Origin: Oscillospiraceae bacterium
Lineage (GTDB): Bacteria; Bacillota; Clostridia; Oscillospirales; Oscillospiraceae
Reading direction: 5' to 3'
DNA: 5,671 bases
NCBI GenBank assembly: GCA_902766215.1
Contig: CACXCV010000133.1
Location: forward strand, 1 to 5,671
In this document: positions 5,070 to 5,671 of the stretch, in pieces
Position numbering within the stretch: position 1 is the first letter of the stretch
Layout of the letters: each line of letters starts with the position of its first letter
The notes under the pieces: model-generated
The model's input: only the letters and a program-made list of their open reading frames with translations
The model's database searches: none
Told to the model about the DNA's origin: nothing
Program-made: the position numbers and the translations under genes

Positions 5070-5671
5070 TCAGTCGTCCAGCTTGAGCACTGCCATAAAC
5101 GCCTCGCTGGGCACGGAGACCGTGCCGAACTGGCGCATGCGCTTTTTGCCCTCTTTCTGCTTTTCCAGCAGCTTTTTCTTGCGGGTGATGTCGCCGCCAT
5201 AACACTTGGCCAGCACGTCCTTGCGCAGGGCCTTTACGGTCTCGCGGGCAATGACCTTGCCGCCGATGGCCGCCTGAATGGGAATTTCAAACATCTGGCG
5301 GGGGATGGTCTCCTTCAGCTTTTCGCAGATACGGCGGCCGCGGGCATAGGCCTTGTCCGCGTGGACGATAAAGCTCAGCGCATCCACCACGTCGCCGTTG
5401 AGCAGGATGTCCAGCTTGACCAGGTTGGACCTGCGATAGCCGGTCAGCTAATAGTCCAGCGAGGCATAGCCCCGGGTGCGGGACTTGAGCGAGTCGAAAA
5501 AGTCATAGATGATCTCGTTGAGGGGCATGTCATAGTGCAGCTCCACCCGGTCGGTGCCCTGATAGGTCATGTCCAGATATTCGCCCCGGCGCTCCTGGCA
5601 CAGATCCATGATGTTGCCCACATATTCCGGCGGGGTGAGGATGCTGGCGCGGACAAAGGGCTCGGCCGCCG
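5070..5671 (-). pseudogene. lepA: Elongation factor 4 (LepA), 3' part, interrupted by an in-frame TAG; 5' end outside window
   Basis: The frame enters from the right edge (first full codon 5669) and shows 73 codons of LepA, including EPFVRASILTPPEYVGNIMD, QERRGEYLDM and SLKSRTRGYASLDY (G-domain-proximal C-terminal regions, EF-G domain V-like). A TAG at 5450-5448 follows, then 125 more codons in the same frame up to TGA 5072-5070: LTGYRRS, VDALSFIVHADKAYARGR, IPRQMFEIPIQAAIGGK, VLAKCYGGDITRKKKLLEKQ and EAFMAVLKLDD, the LepA-specific C-terminal domain. The TAG stands where B. subtilis LepA has Glu (DYELIGY), so one GAG-to-TAG change explains it and no bases are missing around it. LepA is a ribosomal GTPase that acts in elongation (back-translocation or initiation quality). 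Because the sequence on both sides is well conserved, a recent nonsense change, a base-calling error or UAG read-through are all possible. The protein would be cut before its tRNA-contacting C-terminal domain if the stop is real. Confidence 0.88.

Noticed and set aside
1..5671. Search for tRNA or rRNA genes, CRISPR arrays, insertion sequences, phage or defence genes.
   Set aside because: None seen; there are no repeated spacers, transposase motifs or cloverleaf-like segments, and the region is ordinary core genome apart from the points listed.

Overview
The window (about 60% G+C by eye) looks like a chromosome segment of a spore-forming, high-GC member of the Clostridia, probably of the Oscillospiraceae/Ruminococcaceae type. 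The evidence is a circularly permuted GH3 beta-glucosidase of the Ruminococcus albus kind on the + strand, and on the - strand a housekeeping/sporulation run typical of Firmicutes: lepA, hemW, rqcP (yabO), yabP, yabQ, divIC, yabR. The genus is an inference; nothing here fixes it.

Layout. Nt 1-1829 (+) is the 3' part of the GH3 gene, cut by the left edge. Nt 1830-1991 is a convergent intergenic region with two strong hairpins, the second followed by a U-tract for - strand transcripts. Nt 1992-5671 is read leftward. In transcription order it holds the end of lepA (an in-frame TAG replaces a usually conserved Glu codon), hemW, rqcP, yabP, yabQ, divIC and yabR. No other gene-free stretch exceeds about 160 nt.

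How the genes relate. LepA and RqcP act on the ribosome (elongation/back-translocation, and ribosome-associated quality control), HemW is a radical-SAM heme chaperone, YabP and YabQ act in the mother cell during spore formation, DivIC is a divisome protein and YabR is a small S1-type RNA-binding protein. In Bacillus subtilis yabO-yabP-yabQ-divIC-yabR are also adjacent, but lepA-hemW lie elsewhere, so the two blocks are joined here. Between rqcP and yabP there is a close match to the sporulation sigma-E promoter consensus, which would switch on yabPQ separately from the vegetative genes upstream.

No undescribed system stands out. The points most worth a second look are the TAG inside lepA, the sigma-E-like promoter and the 227-nt overlap of the yabQ reading frame with divIC, which suggests a lost stop, an indel or a true overlap.
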